This document shows positions 60,818 to 64,000 of a stretch of DNA of 64,000 nucleotides, in pieces. The position numbers were made by a program, and so were the translations under genes. Numbering within the stretch: the first letter of the stretch is position 1; the number at the start of each line of letters is the position of its first letter. The notes below the pieces were generated by a model. That model saw only the letters and a program-made list of their open reading frames with translations, made no database searches and was not told the DNA's origin. Source of the stretch: Ottelia alismoides (Eukaryota; Streptophyta; Magnoliopsida; Alismatales; Hydrocharitaceae); assembly GCA_037367405.1 (NCBI GenBank), contig JAZKJV010002325.1:124001-188000 (forward strand), in the 5' to 3' direction.

Positions 60818-60940
60818 ATGGATAGGAGCCCGATCTCCGAGAGCTATCTTGTTGAAGAAGGGTGCCTAGCCTCTGAGCCATCCGATGACAGCATGTCGGA
60901 CCTCGTCGAGGCCAACGCGACATATCCGATCTCGAGGTGA
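60818..60940 (+). CDS. Conserved 40-codon open frame in the G1 3' LTR (unknown function)
   Basis: ATG to TGA, 40 residues, starting MDRSPISESYLVEEGCLAS; same length as at 1891-2013 and no internal stop. The TGA is part of 'gaggtgagatcc', a good 5' splice-site match, so an alternative is a first exon joined to gag. Being in the 3' LTR, this copy could only be expressed from the LTR itself into flanking DNA. No domain recognised. Confidence 0.4.
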   Translation: MDRSPISESYLVEEGCLASEPSDDSMSDLVEANATYPISR

Positions 60941-62969
60941 GATCCATTTTATTTCCCGTCATTTTTTTAGATAAGTCGTAGATTACATTTTTGTCTCATG
61001 ATTGATCTTTAATCAAAATCCCAAAATTTTCCACCACCTATTTTCGATCCGACACCTATTTTCCATCTCATTTTTGTGTCTCTCCATTTTCTTATTCTAC
61101 ACACAACCTATCACCTCCGACCATGCATGGTGGTCGGAGAAACAAGTCTTTCTTCCGTCTCGCCAGGATCCACAATCGCTCATGCACTCTATTGTGTTTA
61201 TAAATAAATAAAAAATAAAAATATTGTTTTTTATATCTCACATTTATTTTACAAAAAATGAAAAAATAAATAATTAAATAGAAAATTCCATTTTTTATTT
61301 TCATCTATAGTTCTGTTTCAAAAAAGGGAAATAAAAAATACTTTCTCTTCACACAGATTACAAAAAAATGAAAAAATAAAATAAAAAAATATTGGAGCCC
61401 CCGCTAGCGGTAGGGCTGCCACCCTCTCACTGCTGCGTTTGGAGGCTGGCCTCCTGCCTCTGCAGACTTGCCATCGGCACTCACCCCCTCCACGATCACC
61501 TCTTCCGCTTGTGCATGCCTGCCACCAGGTCCCACCATGCTCCTACCTACCCAGTCGAGTGCCACCAAGACATGTATCGCTCCGCGCGAGGCAGCGTCCC
61601 CCTGCCCTCCGCTCCCCACAAAGCTGAACCTTAGATCGCGTGTTCCCCAACGGCACCGTGCCAGGTGCTCAGCACGCTCTGAGTGCCCCACCATGTTGTC
61701 CTATGCCTAGGTCACTACCGACCCGACCACAGGCCCACAGCTACGCTTCCACGAGGTGACTGCGGCCCGACCTACCTCTCCTCCTTGGGCGACGGCCCTT
61801 ATCCCTTTTCAACTGAATAACCCAACACATGAAGCCACAAGGAAGGATTTTGGAACAAAAAAATAATTTGGAAAAATTACGGATGAACCCCTGTAAAGCA
61901 GCACAATTACAAATCAGTCCCTATCAAGTTCAAGACGTGTGGTGCACATGATATATTCGGTAATTTGCGAAATCCTCCCTACTGTTTATTATTTTTATAT
62001 CTTCTGCAAAACTATTTTGATAACTACATTGATGTCCATATATTGCAGACTTAAATTTGCATGCTCTTTTTGATAAAATAAATGTTTTTACTTTTCTAAA
62101 ATTTCTCAAAAAAATGTGTATGTTCCTGCTATAGTGTTTTACAATGTATAAGTTTTTCATAGCATTTTGTTGTCATTTATTATTTTTAAAAATTCCAAAA
62201 AATGTCTTTTTGTCAACCCAAAAATAGAAAATTCATAAAAAATTCGAATCTTTGGCTAAAAATTACAAAAATATTATTGTAGGTATGTTTTACTATCTTC
62301 TATCTTGTATTCATTTTTCGTGCATAGATCATTTGCAAAACTCCTAAAATTGTGAAAAACTAAAAATCTTAAAAAACTGTATAAAATTCTAGAAAAATTC
62401 AAAAAATCTGATTTCAGTCTTTTTTGTAGATATGTAATTGTAGTATAGTCTAAAAATAAGTTCTAGGATTATTGGGCATTTATGTATTTTAAGTTGCAAA
62501 ATACTCTTAGTTGTGCACTATTTCCCTTGATTTCCACTTTTTGATTTTTATAAAATTACGAAAAACATCAGAAAAAATTGAAAAAATAACCAAAAATATT
62601 TAAAAACATATAAAACACAAAAATATGTTCTCCATAACTTTCTGAATAATTTTTACTATTCTAAAAAAAAGAGTGTAGTGTGCGTATTTTATCTTTTATT
62701 CTTGTTTTGAAAAAAAATAAAAATGCAAAAACCACTAAAAATATCTTGGAAATACGAATACATAGCTTTCAAATCGTGCTCCTTATGTTCGACCCTGGTT
62801 GCTATACCAGCTAAATAGAATAGTGAAACCACTTACATTTTCTTATCAGTATTTGAATATCTTTTATGTGGATTAAAACAAATTTTTCAATTGACCGCAC
62901 TTGGTGATTCGGGTCACAAAGACCCTTGTTTATTTACATACTTAACCCGAGTTGTCAAACACGTCATCA

Positions 62970-63345
62970 TATGACTATCTACGGTCTGGGCTAGTATAGC
63001 CTCCACCCAGCGACTCACACGATCAACTATAAGAAAAATATATTCATAAACCTGACTATTTGGAAACAGGCCCATGAAGTCAATGCCCCAAGCGTCGAGG
63101 ACATATAAAATCTGAAACTTTAGAGGCATTGTATCTTTCATTCCTACTGTACTGCCCATTTTCTAGAAGTCAGTGCAATGCTTGATATAATCTTCTACAT
63201 CTTTAAATAATGTTGGCCACCATATGCCACTTTGAAGCACTTTTGTTGGCGTTCTCCTGCTAGAATGGTGCCCCCTAGATTTATGGTCGTAACAATGAAT
63301 GATTACTCGTGGGACTTCCTCCTGAGGGATACACCTCCGTGAGAC
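62970..63345 (-). pseudogene. pol: G0 integrase, first half (zinc region and core start)
   Basis: On the minus strand the H2C2 zinc region comes first (a GHHSSRRTPTKVLQSGIWWP-like stretch, then DYIKHC), followed by an in-frame stop and the core (open 63159 downward): LDAWGIDFMGLFP with the first catalytic Asp, then [11 protein letters not shown]. The frame continues into the G1 LTR, so the last 19 codons of the open frame (62914-62969) are LTR, not integrase. The second half is at 35340-36148. Confidence 0.85.
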
Positions 63346-64000
63346 GCAATATGCCCCCTCCCACTAGTAGACATGGATATCAGATAAAAACTTTTCTATT
63401 TTCAGCTTGGGACAATCTTATGGAGTTTTCTTATACACAAGATAATTTACATCATCAACATACCAGTGGCACGAGGTGATTGACAAAATTGCCTCATCTA
63501 AAAAGGTCTTAGTGATTGGTTGCATGTTAGCTCAGGAGATTAAGGCGAGGGAAGTCTAGATAAGTGATCAGCCACCATATTCTTGACTCAAAGTTTATCT
63601 CGTAGTTCTAGGTCAAACTTCTAGAGGAGAAGGATCCACCTGATGAGACGTGGTTTGGTGTTCTTCTTCTATTGTAAATACTGGATGGACGAATGATCTG
63701 TGTATACAATGACCTTGGATCCAAGGAGATGGGATCTGAACTTTTCCAAGTTATCCATGTCTACTAGTGGGAGCTCCTTCTCATTGATTGTGTAATTCCT
63801 TTGAGCTTCATAGAGCATTCGGCTAGTGTAGTGAATAGAAAATGGGGCATTATATCTCCTATGTCCTAGTACCTCTCCTATGGCATGGTCCGACACATCT
63901 GTCATGATTTTGAAGGGTATCATCCAATTGGGAACCTGCAAGAAAGGGACCTGAGTGATGAGGTTTTTCAGCTTATTGAAAGTAAGGAGTACATGTTCAT
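63346..64000 (-). pseudogene. pol: G0 RNase H and RNase H-integrase linker (runs off the edge)
   Basis: The open part 63669-63941 (90 codons) shows VPNWMIPFKIMTDVSDHAIG (first Asp), HYTSRMLYEAQRNYTINEKE (Glu) and VIVYTDHSSIQYL (next Asp), so the catalytic acidic residues are kept. A stop follows YLQ, and the remainder toward 63346 carries the conserved 'TKPRLIRWILLLQ'-like and VADHLSRL-like text in broken frames. RT would lie beyond 64000. Confidence 0.82.

Larger units (their letters stand above)
36149..62969 (+). mobile_element. G1: Ty3/Gypsy element inserted in the G0 integrase
   Basis: 5' LTR 36149-38852, primer site 38856-38873, leader, gag, protease, RT, RNase H, integrase, polypurine tract about 59590-59602, 3' LTR 59603-62969. 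LTR ends are tgatg/catca. Flanking 5 bp are tacga (36144-36148) and tatga (62970-62974), one mismatch. The flanks encode the two halves of one minus-strand integrase, which confirms the insertion independently. pol motifs (EDQEKTTFTC, FLDDFS, ISDGGTHF) and the gag-end motif TLRSG are of the Athila/Tat group. All frames are broken. Copia-2 sits in the leader. The LTRs differ in length and are visibly diverged, so this is an old insertion. Confidence 0.92.
59603..62969 (+). repeat. G1 3' LTR
   Basis: 3367 bp, tgagg to catca. TATA box 60578-60585, hairpin 60606-60626, intact 40-codon frame 60818-60940 with donor-like site, GC-rich block about 61390-61800, and an (AT)n run 60476-60511. Open frames on both strands of the GC-rich block (61392-61710) overlap each other and are judged accidental. 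The right end abuts the G0 integrase. Confidence 0.88.
28573..64000 (-). mobile_element. G0: Ty3/Gypsy element, minus strand, interrupted by G1 and cut by window edge
   Basis: Parts visible, in element order: RNase H (about 64000-63500), zinc motif and first half of integrase (63345-62970), then, after the G1 insertion, the second half of integrase (36148-35340), a 3' untranslated region (35339-32976) and the 3' LTR (32975-28573). Its gag, protease, RT and 5' LTR would lie beyond 64000. Motifs are of the Athila/Tat style (WGIDFMG, SRGHHSSRRT-like zinc region). Candidate left target duplication: tttat (28568-28572). The frame is broken throughout. Confidence 0.85.

Noticed and set aside
62914..62969. 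C-terminal 19 codons of the minus-strand integrase frame
   Set aside because: They lie in the G1 3' LTR; the frame merely reads through the insertion junction.

Overview
This window is intergenic, repeat-packed DNA from a flowering plant nuclear genome. I see no intact host gene, tRNA or rRNA. Almost all of it can be assigned to LTR retrotransposons: Ty1/Copia elements with an initiator-Met tRNA primer site, and Ty3/Gypsy elements with a tRNA-Asp primer site and Athila/Tat-like gag and pol motifs. AT-rich noncoding LTRs dominate, every polyprotein frame is broken, and insertions are nested inside one another, as in old heterochromatin. The species cannot be named from the sequence.

Layout, left to right. 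(1) 1-27375 is a tandem array of a roughly 3.3 kb chimeric unit made from a Gypsy element: a + strand LTR part, an inverted leader with primer site, an inverted LTR tip and a + strand gag fragment. (2) This array is split by Copia-1 (2559-15644, target duplication cgacc), which is itself split in gag by a 2.9 kb solo LTR (7197-10115, target duplication gtctt). (3) An inverted LTR copy (27376-27728) is followed by a short unassigned stretch (27729-28572). (4) 28573 to the right edge is G0, a minus-strand Gypsy element that runs out of the window. Its integrase gene is cut in two by G1 (36149-62969, + strand, target duplication tacga/tatga), a Gypsy element of the same broad family. (5) G1 carries in its 5' leader Copia-2 (40387-50973, target duplication caccc), whose two LTRs are about 99% identical by eye. 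Order of events: G0, then G1, then Copia-2; and separately array, then Copia-1, then solo LTR.

The genes do not work together as a pathway. They are decayed gag, protease, integrase, reverse transcriptase and RNase H modules of five or more elements. What looks maintained is mostly noncoding: TATA boxes, a hairpin just downstream of the TATA box in the Gypsy LTR, a 40-codon open frame ending at a splice-donor-like site in the same LTR, rows of short palindromes in the Copia LTRs, a Copia leader better preserved than its coding region, and hairpins followed by G-rich runs between pol and the 3' LTR in both Gypsy elements. These are the main points for a second look. All similarity statements rest on reading by eye, not on alignment software.
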